A stretch of DNA of 64,000 nucleotides, from NCBI GenBank assembly GCA_907165065.1, contig OU015528.1, forward strand, positions 39,919,515 to 39,983,514, read 5' to 3'. A program made the position numbers and the translations under genes. Below are positions 1-11,874 of this stretch, piece by piece. This stretch comes from Caprimulgus europaeus. Lineage: Eukaryota > Chordata > Aves > Caprimulgiformes > Caprimulgidae. The notes under the pieces are model-generated. The model did no database searches, was not told the DNA's origin, and saw nothing but the letters and a program-made list of their open reading frames with translations. Positions within the stretch are counted from its first letter, which is position 1, and every line of letters starts with the position of its first letter.

Positions 1-204
1 CTCAGTATAGCTTTGTTGCACTGCTGCAATAGAACTAGATAGAAGGCAGATTTATATAGATACTGTTACCTTTTCCAAAAACCTTTCTGTCAATACAGAA
101 ATGTCTGAAAAAAACCCGCAAGAATATTTTGCTGTGACATATATATATCATCTTAAATAGGAGACGTAAATATTTGCACAAAGAACAAGCATGAGGAGGC
201 CTTA

Positions 205-622
205 TCACAGAATCAGAGAATAGTGGGGATTGGAAGGGATCTCAGGAGATCATCTAGTCCAACCCCCTTGCCAAAGCAGGTTCCCTACAACAGCTTGCAC
301 AGGAAAGCATCCAGGTGGGTTTTTAATATCTCCAGAGATGGAGACTCCACAACCTCCATGGGCAGCCTGTTTCAGTGCTCCGTCACCCTCACAGTAAATG
401 AATTTTTCCCTAAGTTTGTCTGGAACTTCTGATGTTCCAGTTTTTGCCCATTGCCCCTTGTCTTGTAACCAGCCACCACCAAAAAGAGCCCAGCCCCATC
501 TATTTGGCTCCCACATTGCACATATTTATAGATGTTTATAAGGTCCCCTCTCAATCTTCTCTTCTCCAGGCTGAAAAGTCCCAGCTCTCTCAGCCCCTCC
601 TTGTAAGGCAGATGCTCCAGGC
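205..622 (-). mobile_element. CR1 LINE, 5'-truncated 3' fragment
   Basis: Read on the minus strand this is the last part of CR1 ORF2 followed by the 3' untranslated tail and an ATTCTCTGATTCTGTGA end at about 205. The recognisable peptide runs from [20 protein letters not shown] through RTRGNG-type residues (here KTRGNGQKLEHQKF) to FTVRVTEH, where a TGA at 372-374 replaces the tryptophan codon that follows in intact CR1 copies such as the one at 44.6 kb. Coding similarity continues past the stop. The 5' end is lost at about 622, where the sequence changes abruptly into a TA-rich repeat. Very similar to the copy at 11.2 kb, so both belong to one subfamily. Not capable of movement: the reverse transcriptase core is missing. 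Confidence 0.93.
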
Positions 623-730
623 AATATATATATATATTTACCAAATAAAGGTTAATATATGCATATACCAAATATATATATATATAAAATATATATTTAC
701 CAGATATATATTTACCTTTAATTTACCAAG
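623..730. repeat. AT-rich microsatellite with repeated TTTACC motifs
   Basis: Runs of TA alternate with ATTTACCA-like blocks (about 637, 665, 696 and 710), giving an irregular tandem array directly against the truncated 5' end of the CR1 piece. The junction suggests CR1 reverse transcription ended in, or the element landed beside, a TA-rich tract. Confidence 0.8.
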
Positions 731-1290
731 GTAAAAACCAATGGCAGCTCTTTAAATGTTGCTCTACTGATGCTTTTCATTTTGCTTGCGTAAATAACGA
801 GTTTTCTGTTATAAACAATGATTTTATTATCTAGTCAGAAATATGTGGCAGCATGTATCATATTGGCATGTTTCGATACTTGTAAATATGTCTTTTACAC
901 ACACAAACATATATATAAGAATGTAAAATATATAAAATACATATTCATGTACATAAAATATAATTTTCTTGAAAGTCTGAAGAACTGTATCATTGGTATC
1001 CACTGATGGATTCTGCACTTACTTAACAGTGGTATAAATCTGAAGAAGTCCATTACTCCATACAGTAATGGAGATGATTTAGTTTTAGTTTAACCAAGAG
1101 CAGGCTCCTCTCCATTCTCCCTTGTTTCTCTTCATAATCAGTTTCAGGGAATTACTGTTCTAATGTTACATACACCTCACTGGTTACTAGGCCATAACCT
1201 GACCTTAAATTTGTATGAAAAATTAAGTGGAAGGCAGACGATTGAGCTGTGGTTTCTTTCAGTTTCATATCATTGCCCTCGCATCTGGTT
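731..1290. other. Unique AT-rich DNA, no gene seen
   Basis: No open frame of convincing length, no repeat family recognised. A TA/ATAT-rich patch lies at about 910-960. Short frames of about 60 codons on both strands look like chance openings in AT-rich sequence. Confidence 0.6.
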
Positions 1291-1331
1291 GTGGGCGGGG
1301 GGGGGGGGGGGGGGGTGCGGGCGGGGGGTGG
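1291..1331. repeat. Poly-G tract (19 consecutive G) with flanking G runs
   Basis: An unbroken run of 19 G at 1297-1315 is preceded by GTGGGC and followed by TGCGGGC and a second run of six G at 1323-1328. The plus strand could form a G-quadruplex. Length in the assembly may be inaccurate because such runs are error-prone. It stands out strongly from its AT-rich surroundings. Confidence 0.9.
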
Positions 1332-4300
1332 AAAGGCAGCTGCCTGATACCATAATGTCACTTTTAAGTTTTACACTGAAAAAGCACTAAGCAGGGCTTA
1401 CTCAGAGTCATTTTTCAGCCAATTTTTCTTCCTGGAAACGTGATGATGTGAAGACAGACAGAACTGAGGGAAGAAACAGTCCAAAAACCATCTCCCTCAC
1501 TCTATTATTACGAATCACTTCTGTTATAGAAGGAAAACTACACATAGCCAGCATGCTTCAAAGAAGGAAAATGATGTGACAAAGCAATGAAGTTAAATTA
1601 AACAGATCTGATCTATACAATCAATTTGGTCTGCATATTTTTCCTTTTAATTAAAAAGTAGCTTGAGACTGTTCCTACAGCATGCGATATCAAATTAATA
1701 TAGTAACTCAGAATGTTGTTTGTAGCACATCTGTCCAAAAGAACTTCATAGCTTGAGTTTGGTTGATTAAATTAATTGAATTAAGGATCTTATTTTGTAG
1801 GGCTAAGGTAAAGCTAGCTTATAAATAACATGCACTTTGAATTTAAGTTTGTACAGTGTTTCAAATATGTATCTTAATGATTGTTACTTTAGGATTTTAA
1901 AACATTTATATTTCAGTGAGTACATTTTAAGGTTAGCTAGTTACTCATACTAGCATGAGTAGGTCCAGAATTATACAACACGTGGCTTTAAGAGTGAGAC
2001 TTCTTGATTCTCAATTCATATTTTCCCTTGTTTTTTTTAACAAGCAAATTTTACACATCAGAAGTGCAACAAAGTTACTGAATCACACATTTATTCTATG
2101 CCCTCAGTGAGGCAAAATAAGTCATGTGGTAGTTATAAAAATGTGAGCTATTAACAGGGGACAAAATATTCACTGCTGTATTGCTGATGAATTAAAAAAC
2201 CCCTTTTCTATTCATGAAGGAGCATGACAGGAGGCTACCTATATCATCCCAAAGACACTTTCCAAGATAGAAATGTACTCCTACGAGCATTTGAACAGAA
2301 TTACCAGTAGAGCAAAACTACAGCAAAGCAGTAAGGTTTTAGGATGTTGTCAATTGATTTGGCAACACAATTTACTTAGAAACTATTCAGAAAAAAAAAA
2401 AAATAGCTTTTCCATTCTATTGTCAGCTTTGAGGAAAGGTATTATCCTTGATGTCTCTGTTACTCCTTCCTTGGGCACAGACTGCAGATTAAATAAGAAA
2501 AAGAAGACAGGATTCTTTCTTTCATATACACAAAAATCACCAAAAAACATTGTGGCCTCCTAAAAGAGAGTATGTTGTGGCTGTCGACACTTAGCTGATG
2601 GTAAAGTGTAAGTTCTGCCAACATTTAGGCACTTAGTAATTACACTTAGCAATATTAAGCTCCCCACTAAATAACATACTAAAACCAGAACTCCCAAAAC
2701 AGGGTTTGCCTGACCTATTTTAAACTTCATCCTTATTTTATGATGGAATGAATTTGGCCTAGGTGTTTCTGCCAGTCTCCACTGATTTGCATGATTAAAA
2801 TAGATCTAGACTAGATGAATCAACCTCCTAGAGATAAGGCTTAACATAGGTTTTGAGAAGATAGCAGATAGTATGTCAGCAGCCTTTTTCATGTTGTTGT
2901 TATTGACATCTTTGCCCAAATTATAGTGCAACACTGGAAAACTTGAAGAAAAGTGCTCTTGCAAGCTTTATTCTTGCAAACGGTTTTCTACCATCCCAAT
3001 GAATTAACTTCAATAGGGTCATCTTGATCTTCAGTGGGTGAAAAAGCAATTAGGTCCATTGTTTCTGCTGACTGTTGTCCAATTTCTAATGACTGTCTGG
3101 ACAAAAAATATCTTTGTTAAAATGTCAGCACTTTTTCTCTTCAACTATGATGCAAGAGTTCACAACACACTTTTCTGATCTTTCCTTCCTCATCCCCCCA
3201 AAGCAAATTTAGGATACAACTACTCAACAGATGTTAAGTTACCTTTAAAAGACCTGGGTTGGGAAGATAAGCTTCTGATGTGACAGAGTTGTAAAGATAT
3301 AGAAAAGTTTGCATCTTTTTAATACGTTGTATAGAACAGGGAAATGTTATACTGTAATGCTTTTAAATTACTAAGGACAAGCCAACATTAATATGATGCC
3401 ACAGCCAAACTCAGATTGCTGTGTAGGTCAAGCATAGTTATTTCTGCAGCTACAACCTGACCCAAATCAGTTGAAGGATTTACATTCTGATTGTTCTATA
3501 GCTCTCCAGGCCTTTCCTAGTAAAATTTTAACTAGTTTTCTTCACAACTATTATGTAGTTCATTGCCCTCCAAAACACTGCTGACCTTCAGACTTTCTCA
3601 CATATCAGCTTGTATAACATTTAACTGATCTAACTGAAAACAAGGCAGATGATGTGCTCTATGGATTCATGGGCCAGCACTGGACCAATGACAGTGACCT
3701 CAGAGATCATCCACAGTCCATGGATCACAGTGCAGAAACAGTGATTTACACGTTTTTGTTCCCTTGTTCACTCACGACAACGAACCAATATCCTATGGCT
3801 TTAGCAGGTAATACACAAATAATTAAGATGACTTAAAGTGAAAACACTAAAGCAACAAATCTTATTTCAATAAGCATCTATATTCCTTTCCAATGTATGT
3901 GTTACTGAAATTTGAACAATAGAAAAGTAGATAACATGAGGGTTTGATTAAAACCAGTATTTGTTGTTTTTTATAGTTTGGGTGTGAAAAGACCTACGTA
4001 ATCAATGAATTCCAGAGCAGTGGTAGGTTACTAAAGTCATTCAGATGCAGAAAAGAACCTGGGAACATTAATTACTACTGGGCAAGAGGTCCTATTTATT
4101 TTCTGGAGAAACAATTTTTAACATTTTTTTGTTTGCTTATGTTAGTGTGCTTGTTAATGAGAGTTTCAAATTAATTTCAGCTGATGCCAGGAAAAAAACA
4201 TGTTCAACATGATTGGGTAATAGATAAGTGTGGAATACCACTGATGTTTTATTAGGCTGTGAAATTACTATTCAATCTTATGGAATAATAAAAAACATAT

Positions 4301-5956
4301 TATGGAAAGAGTCTTTATGCAATTTCTAGCTATAAACAATAGGTATGTTTTATACTGTAGGCAGTAATATTCTCTATAAATGTATACCATATAGCACTTT
4401 AGTTTGAAATGAGGGAATAGTCTATCCAGACTCAAAACCATATGCAATGGCTAATGCTCTGTGGAATTTGCAAGCAGACTTTTAGTATACTTATTCCTAC
4501 TTAACAACATCATAGAGGAGAATACAGGAGAGGATGACTGGCCCTAACAATACTATAGTATAATGATATCCCTCTGGGAGATCTTTAAAGTTTTATTTTA
4601 GACATTAAAACCTAGTTTTTTATTATTGTTTGATCTAATGCAAAAGTAAACATTGTTCAGTGGAGAGATAAACACTTCAATTACTTTTAATCATCTAAGT
4701 ATTTCTCTAGAAAGAGTGACAGTATTGTTGCATTTAAAAAAGAAAGAAAAAAAAAAAATAGCTTTACCTGGGGAAAGAAACCTGTGGTAACACAGCTTAA
4801 GGAAGGTTTTACTTTCCTCATGAAACTAAATTTCCTATATTTTAAAGAAATAAGAGTAAGTTTTTAGCAATTAAAAAGTGGCAAAAATTATGTTTCCCTT
4901 AGTGAAAAAGAATAAATGAAGTATTATATAAATATATTTTAGCATTCAGGACATAAACATAAAACTAACTGAATTTATAACATTATTTCTACAGCTTTAC
5001 TAGCAAGATATGGGAAAACAGAATAAATTCTTTATAATCTTTTAAGTTTCAATTAAAATAAAATTTAATAAAATATGCATATTCAGGAATGACCATTCCT
5101 ATGGTATATTCCAAGTCCACTTGCTAGCTTTAGTACATTCAGAGACGAGATAAAGGGAGTTGTTCCAGCAAAAGTTCATTTATGCAAAATTCTGGATCTT
5201 TAGAGCTCATAGCAAAACTGTTTTAATGTTCTTAGACAAAATTTCATACAATTCTTTTTTAAATAAGATTTTATGGACTAAATAAACCTATTATGTTATA
5301 TATATTACCAAATGGATTCATTATTATTTCATTATTATATATTATCTTAAATTCTTCCCTGCCTAGTTGAATGTCACAAATAATGTCAATTTTCCAAACA
5401 CAGTAATCTTTTAATTGCTCAGTGAATTGTGAGCTTAACAGGAAATAGTCACTCAGCTTCAAATGCAACTTAAGAGCTCTGAGTAAGTGGAAGCTACTCT
5501 TGATATACATAATTTTCTTTATACTGTAGTAAACAAAAACCCAGAACTTTCGATGGAATAAAAAATTATTTAATCCTATGGGACTCTGCCAGAAGCATGG
5601 ACAAGGTCTATAGAATGTACTTATAAGTTGTGAAAGTATTTTAAACCTCTCATTTCTTAAAGGTTTGTAGGCATTTTTTATAATCCTGTATCAATCTATA
5701 AATTATATAATTTTATATATAAGGAGTATAATTTATTGGTACTTACAGAATAGAATAAAACTCACAGAAATGTTCGTATCCTTCTGCTGTATTTCTTAAG
5801 AGTTTTACTTCAGGTCATTATTCTCCTTCATTTTGTTAGTCATAGTTAGAATCTCCCACTGCTGAGGTACTGAGGCACAGATGCCAAAACCAGTAAATAT
5901 GATAATGTCAAGTCTTTGCTGGTGTTTTCTGTCATGTAGACCTGCTCTATGACAAC

Positions 5957-5982
5957 ATATATATATATATATATATATATAC
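5957..5982. repeat. (TA)n microsatellite
   Basis: About 12 uninterrupted TA units in unique AT-rich DNA. Likely to vary in length between individuals. Confidence 0.93.
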
Positions 5983-6096
5983 ATAAAACCAAAAAAAGTT
6001 TATCAAATCCATCATAAGTCAGTCTGTATTTGTCTTTCTCAAGTGGAAAATTTCCTCAATGGAAAATTTTACTGTACAGAAGATTGTGTCAAGATT

Positions 6097-6138
6097 TATT
6101 AATAATAATAAATAATAATAAGGATAATAATAAAATAA
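6097..6138. repeat. (AAT)n-like microsatellite
   Basis: Imperfect AAT units with a few extra A residues and one GGAT interruption. Confidence 0.85.
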
Positions 6139-6722
6139 CAATTTATGTTAATCGCAATGGAAATGGTCTTACTTTAATTTGGTGACCAAATGTGACGAAT
6201 GTATATCAAGCTTGAAGTTTTGAAGTTAGTCTAGACCGTTTCTTCTTCAGCGTTTACTTAATTACATTGTCTTAAATATTGTAATTTCTGGATGCCATTC
6301 AGTTAGTATTAGGTTTTATTTTGTTTTTCAGTTAAAAGTAAACAATATTACCTTACAAATAGTTTCAAGATTTCCTTGAAAAAATGCAGTCCCCAAGCAG
6401 CAATCCCTTTAAAAGATCTTTGTTAATATCCAGAAACATTGAGGGGTGGAACCTCAAATAATTAATAAAATGCTTAAGGTTAAACAGCAAAAAAAATGGT
6501 TTAGGGTATGAAGGAAAAAAGATGTAAGAACACCCAAGGCAGCTTACAATACAGAGCCAAAAGGGATCCATGAAAGTTCAGGGCTCATTTTGAAAAGCAT
6601 TTACAATCTGACTTCTTTTCCTGACCCTATGGACATGGTATCACCTTACATGTAGCATCTTTTCCCTACAATTTCATTTGGGAAAAGGATTTGAGATCCA
6701 TGCACTCACTAAGTAGCTCACC

Positions 6723-6740
6723 TTTTTTTTTTTTTTTTTT
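6723..6740. repeat. Poly-T run
   Basis: Eighteen T followed by CCCTAG. It could be the complement of an old retroposed poly-A tail, but I recognise no element body on its right side. Confidence 0.85.
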
Positions 6741-8825
6741 CCCTAGAAGCATAAGCAAAAGGAAGCATATTGGTCCCTTTCAATTTTTTCTGCAAATCTC
6801 TCTTTTTGGGAAACCTACTTATCAATGTTAAACTGAAACAAAAATTAAGTGTGTGTCTTATTAACATTCGGTTAGAAAAAAATTCAGCAATCTATTTAGA
6901 CTTAGATTTGAGGTCTAACTTCATAGACTGAAATGTTTCTTTAAACACACTTATTTAAAAGATTAATTAAAAAAATCTTTCCCACAGTAGAAATTAAACC
7001 ATATATCTGGATAGTCTGGGTGTCCTGTGGAGCTATTTGTGAACTACTTAGTGGTGACTGACAGGACTACCCAGTGTGCCAATGTGTCTCTTGTCTTGGC
7101 TTATCAGATAACTGGTGAAATGTAACACTGATGGTGTCAGCTTCCTATTTACAGTATTGTTGGATAAACAAAAACTGCATAGGATTGTTTGGGATTTTTC
7201 ACTCATTTGAATTCTTAATTTGTCCTTTCTTGTACTGTCTCTGTTTCTAATTAACAGCATTTAAGAGAGGATTAACTCTCTTTATGCCTTTACCAAATAG
7301 ACCATGGCCAGTTTTATCAATGTTCTTCTCATAATAAGTCTGAACAGAAACACTGAAACTAAAATATAGTTATTCTAACTACTAAAAAGAAATTAACTCT
7401 ATCTTAGCAAAACCAGGACACATGCTGAAAAGAGCTTTCTACTTTAATTACAATTTGTGACACAGAAACACAAAAATATAGAACTATATTTCTGCCTTTC
7501 TTCCAAGCTTAGATTGGCCACCTCAATTGAAATAAGTTGTATGTGAAAACAAATTTATACTCTGTGGAATGAAATTCATGCTGTGTTGAATGAAATTTTT
7601 ACTAGCGTAGAATATTTCAGAAGCCTCCTCTCAATAGCTCAAAAAGCTATATCGATAGAAAATTCCAGTGTGGGTTGAAAATTCTCGGTTTTGACTCCCC
7701 AAGTTAGAAGGGTTTATAAATTAGTTCATTTTACTAATTAAATTTATTCACCCTACTTTAGATGAAAGCAAGCCAAGTAACACCAAGTAACGCAAACTTA
7801 AATTAGTTACCCTGGATTTCCAGCCCTAGTAGATAGTAAGAAATATGGACTCCCAGAGGACTTCCATCTCATCCTTAAGCCATCTCTCAACATCAATAAG
7901 ATTAATGAAATGTCTTTACAAACTCCATTATTTAGGCAAGAGCTCTAGATGTCATTGTTAAAATATAATATTTGGTACTGTCTAGGTCCAAGATAGAACT
8001 AAACTTTTACTTCTGTCAGAATAAGCAATTATCCTCCAAATTTATGCATGCATGGAATTAAGTCTTACAAATCGAAAGACACTGTAAAACTTCCATGAGA
8101 GATTATGAGTCAAGTTGAGTCATTCTTGTTCTGGAAATGCTGTTGTGGCTGGAATGAACAATGGTGGCGACATAAGAACATGGTAGCTCTTTTAATTTTT
8201 TTTTTTTTTTTCTGAAAACTGAAAACATGTTGCCCTGATTTAGGGATTTCATTTCAAAATATAAACTTAGTTTTCTAAGCCCTATCTCTTTGAGATTCCC
8301 TGCAATACCTGAAATAAAATTATAAAAAGAACAGCATAAAAAGGCTGTAAGAACTATACTAAGTATTTCTATATAAGTTTAAAGTCACATCTGCAATATT
8401 GTTTTTTTTCCATGTGATTCTTTCAGACAAGTATTACACGTTTAAGAATTTAAATAATTATAAAGACTGAAAACAGGAACAATTACTGGTGAAAGACTCT
8501 CCATTGCATATATATGTAGAACTAAACTGGTTTGTTGTGAAAAGCATTGTTTCATGCTTTGCATATAACTTAAGGGTTATAACAGAACTATTCTGTTTTA
8601 ATATTTGAGGAAAGTTCCATGTAAAAAAGGAAATTGTGCTCAAGGGAGAAAATCAGTACACTGTGAAAGCAGCAGTTAGTAGTAACCGTTTTCAGCCCAT
8701 TTCCTTCTCAAGCTGACAACCCTCTGGTGTATGTCTTTCCATGTAGCAGTTGTCTTTTCAATCCTCTCTCTGCACATCAAATAACAATAGTTTAACTCTG
8801 ACAGAAAGCAAAGCCTATGTTACAA

Positions 8826-8828
<3 letters not shown>

Positions 8829-8859
<31 letters not shown>
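8829..8859. repeat. (TA)n microsatellite
   Basis: About 14 TA units after ATATTAAT. Simple repeat, probably polymorphic. Confidence 0.93.
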
Positions 8860-8861
<2 letters not shown>

Positions 8862-11232
8862 GTTCTCTCCTCCTAGTTTTATTTAGCTTCTGTCAGGCAA
8901 CCAAGTTTCATAATAAATAGCAAACTCAGATTTTGGGAGGACTTTAGAGTTTTAGAAATCAGAATATGCTTAATATTGCATCATTTTGCTCTGCCACACA
9001 TTCATGCAACAACATCTAATTTGAGGACCCAACAGTCCTTACTGGTAATATAAATTTTAGTTAATCTGAGTATCTCAGCCCTCTCACTTTGGAATCAGAT
9101 ATTATCTATAGTGGGTTCATACCATATTGGCTCCAGAAGTCCAAGACCTGAAGCAATAGCACTTACTATTATCCAGAGCTGCTGGATTTAAGACTGGTGA
9201 GATTCTGTTCTTTCAGTGAAGTTGCACAGGTTTGTCCATTGACTTCAATGAGAACAAGAGCAAGATCAGGCTCCAGATTTCCTTCCAATTTTAATTGTTA
9301 ATTTACCATATTAAACAGAGAAATTGCATATATGGATGTGAAGTTTAATAACATTGAACCCTTTGAAATGCACAAGACGATTGTTAATGGGTTAAAGGCT
9401 CCCCACTTCTGTCTTCTAGCCACTAAAACCCACAATTACAACAAAAGGTCTTGATCTCTGGAAACCATGCCTTGTTAAATTTCCTTAGCAGAAAAGATGG
9501 TACTGTGTAGTATTACATGTGGTTACTGTTAGTCACATCCTTGCTGTAAGTTACCATAGTGTAGCTAAGGTAATAAGATGTGACAAATGGCAGCATGGAA
9601 AGTCAGTCTGGGTAGTTTCCTTTGGTTTATGCTGCTTTTCACTAGTCATTTGTTCGTGGATGTAATGAACAAGCTTTAACTTATATTTGAGTCACACTTA
9701 CCTACAAAGAGAAAAGGGAAGATCCTAGGGAACTGCAGGAAATTTCTTAGAGATAAATGGTGAAGTAGAGTGGGACACTGTGCAGAATGGATATACATCC
9801 TGGGTCATTTATTTGGCTACAATTACTTCACAAATACACTTAAAACATTACATAAAAAACCCAAAAAACCAAACCCTAATTTAGCCATTTAGGCCCATGA
9901 AACTCTAAGATACTGTGGCAATTGCCTGTGAGGTGAGATTTTGCTGTTGGGCATGCACAAAGCCAAGAGCAACAAAATTATTCTTGACCTTTGAAAATAA
10001 GATTGTCAAAGTAGGAAATTGTATATATGTCCTCAGTTTTTCCACAATAGATACAGTGTACATTTCTTCATTTTGATTTACTGATGTTGGTAGATTTTAT
10101 TAATTACCTTATAAATTGCTGTTACTCCTAAGGGCTTTTAAAAGGAGGAGGCTGAAGAGAATGATAATATTCTTCCATAAGAAAGAGAAAAATACATAAC
10201 ACTTTTTAATGATAGAAGGTTAGAAACATCCCAAAGGGCTTTTCACAGCAGTTTGGTTTCCTATAGATTGTAGTACTAGCAGAAACAGCTGCAGACAAAA
10301 AATGACCTTGGTGATTATTGTGAGTGTGAAAAAAATGTTAAAAAACCCCCACAATTCAATTATATTCTGGTGTTTAGATACAGTGCAATAGCAGCCTTAT
10401 AAACTAAGCTAGAGGAAAATGGCAATTATTTTGGGAAACTTTTTTCTTTTACCTTATTTTTAAAAGAAAAAAATGAAAACATTTTTGCTAAATTTATTTT
10501 CTGACTTCTGTTATAAAACCGAAGTATACTTGGGTTTTACAAAACCATGGGATGGCAGAGATAAAACTTAATAGAAAGATATGAATTTTAACTGATGGTC
10601 ATAGTACTGAAACAGAAGTTTTTAACAAAAAACAATTCCACTCTTCAATAGTTATTTACAGACATGCAAGATAACAAAATAACAGCACAGATATCTTATA
10701 TGCTTCAGTTTAGTTTTGGGAAGATGAATGATGACAATTCATACATAAGTACTACAGAATGGTTCCTATCACTACTGTTGAAGCCACAGAGAATTAATTA
10801 TTTCTTACTGAAAACCCTATTCTGTGATTTGGAAAAAAACAACTACAGTTTTGAAAAATGAAACACAAGGATACAAATGGACCTTGAAGATGCACATATT
10901 GTAGAAGTGTACTTTAGGTGCTTTCTCAGTCCTTCTCTTAATTAATTTTGGATTTGTTTTCTGTTAAAATTATTGCTCAGTACCATCATTTGTTTAATAT
11001 TTGCCTATGTAAAACACCAAACACCCTTATGAAGGGGTGAAGTCTTAGCTTTTTTCTCCAAGGAAGTCAGTTACAGAACTTCTTTAATTTGGAGATGGGA
11101 TTTTGCTATGTGGTTTTATTATGAAAAACAGGCAACATCATCACTATTAAGATACATAACAAGACCACCACAGTCATATAACATGGAGAACACTATTTTT
11201 AAAATGTCAGTGGTTGTATCATTGTGAAATTG

Positions 11233-11874
11233 GGCCATGAGCCAGCAGTGTGCCCTTGTGGCCAAGAATGCCAACGGTATCCTGGGGTGCATTAAAAAGA
11301 CCATGGCCAGCAGGTTAAGGGAGGTTCTTCTCTCCCTCTGCCCTGGTGAGGCCACATCTGGAATACTGCGTCCAGTTCTGGGATCTCCAGTTCAAGAAAG
11401 ACTGGGATCTTCTAGAGAGAGTCCAGTGGAAGGCCACAAAGATGATTAGGGGTCTGGAACATCTCCCATATGAGGAGAGGCTGAGAACTGGGACCCTTCA
11501 GCCTGAAGATGAGAAGATTGAGAAGGGATCTTATAAATGTCTATAAATATCTGAAATGTGGAAGCCAAATGGATGGGGCTGGGCTGTTTTTGGTGGTGGC
11601 TGGTTACAAGACAAGGGGCAATGGGCAAAAACTGGAACATCAAAAGTTCCATACAAACCTAAGGAAAATCTTCTTTACTGTGAGGGTGACAGAGCACTGA
11701 AACAGGCTGCCATGGAGGTTGTGGAGTTTCCATCTCTGGAGATGTTCAAAACCTACCTGGATGCTTTCCTGTGCAACCTGATGTAGGGAACCTGCTTTGG
11801 CAGGGGAGTTGGACTAGATGATCTCCTGAGGTCCCTTCCAATCCCTACCATTCTGTGATTCTGTGAAATTCAAA
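11233..11874 (+). mobile_element. CR1 LINE, 5'-truncated 3' fragment
   Basis: Begins inside ORF2 at the CR1 motif [19 protein letters not shown] and runs to the terminal ATTCTGTGATTCTGTGA at 11858-11874. The ORF is broken: a frameshift near 11340 moves [10 protein letters not shown] into another frame, a further shift lies near 11480, and FTVRVTEH is followed by a TGA at 11698-11700 at exactly the codon where the minus-strand copy at 205-622 also has TGA. The later parts of the ORF (SLEMFKTYLDAFLCNLM) continue past the stop. Its 3' end, GATCTCCTGAGGTCC, matches that of the 205-622 copy. No clear target duplication. Confidence 0.95.

Larger units (their letters stand above)
1332..11232. other. 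Unique AT-rich DNA, no gene recognised
   Basis: About 10 kb with no repeat family I can name apart from the microsatellites listed separately. Open frames here are at most about 96 codons (2273-2563, plus strand), lack recognisable protein motifs and show no convincing paired splice signals. Scattered poly-A and poly-T runs of 10-18 bases occur (for example 2390-2401, 4747-4758, 8195-8211). It may be intergenic or intronic. Conserved non-coding elements could be present but cannot be seen without alignment. Confidence 0.6.
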
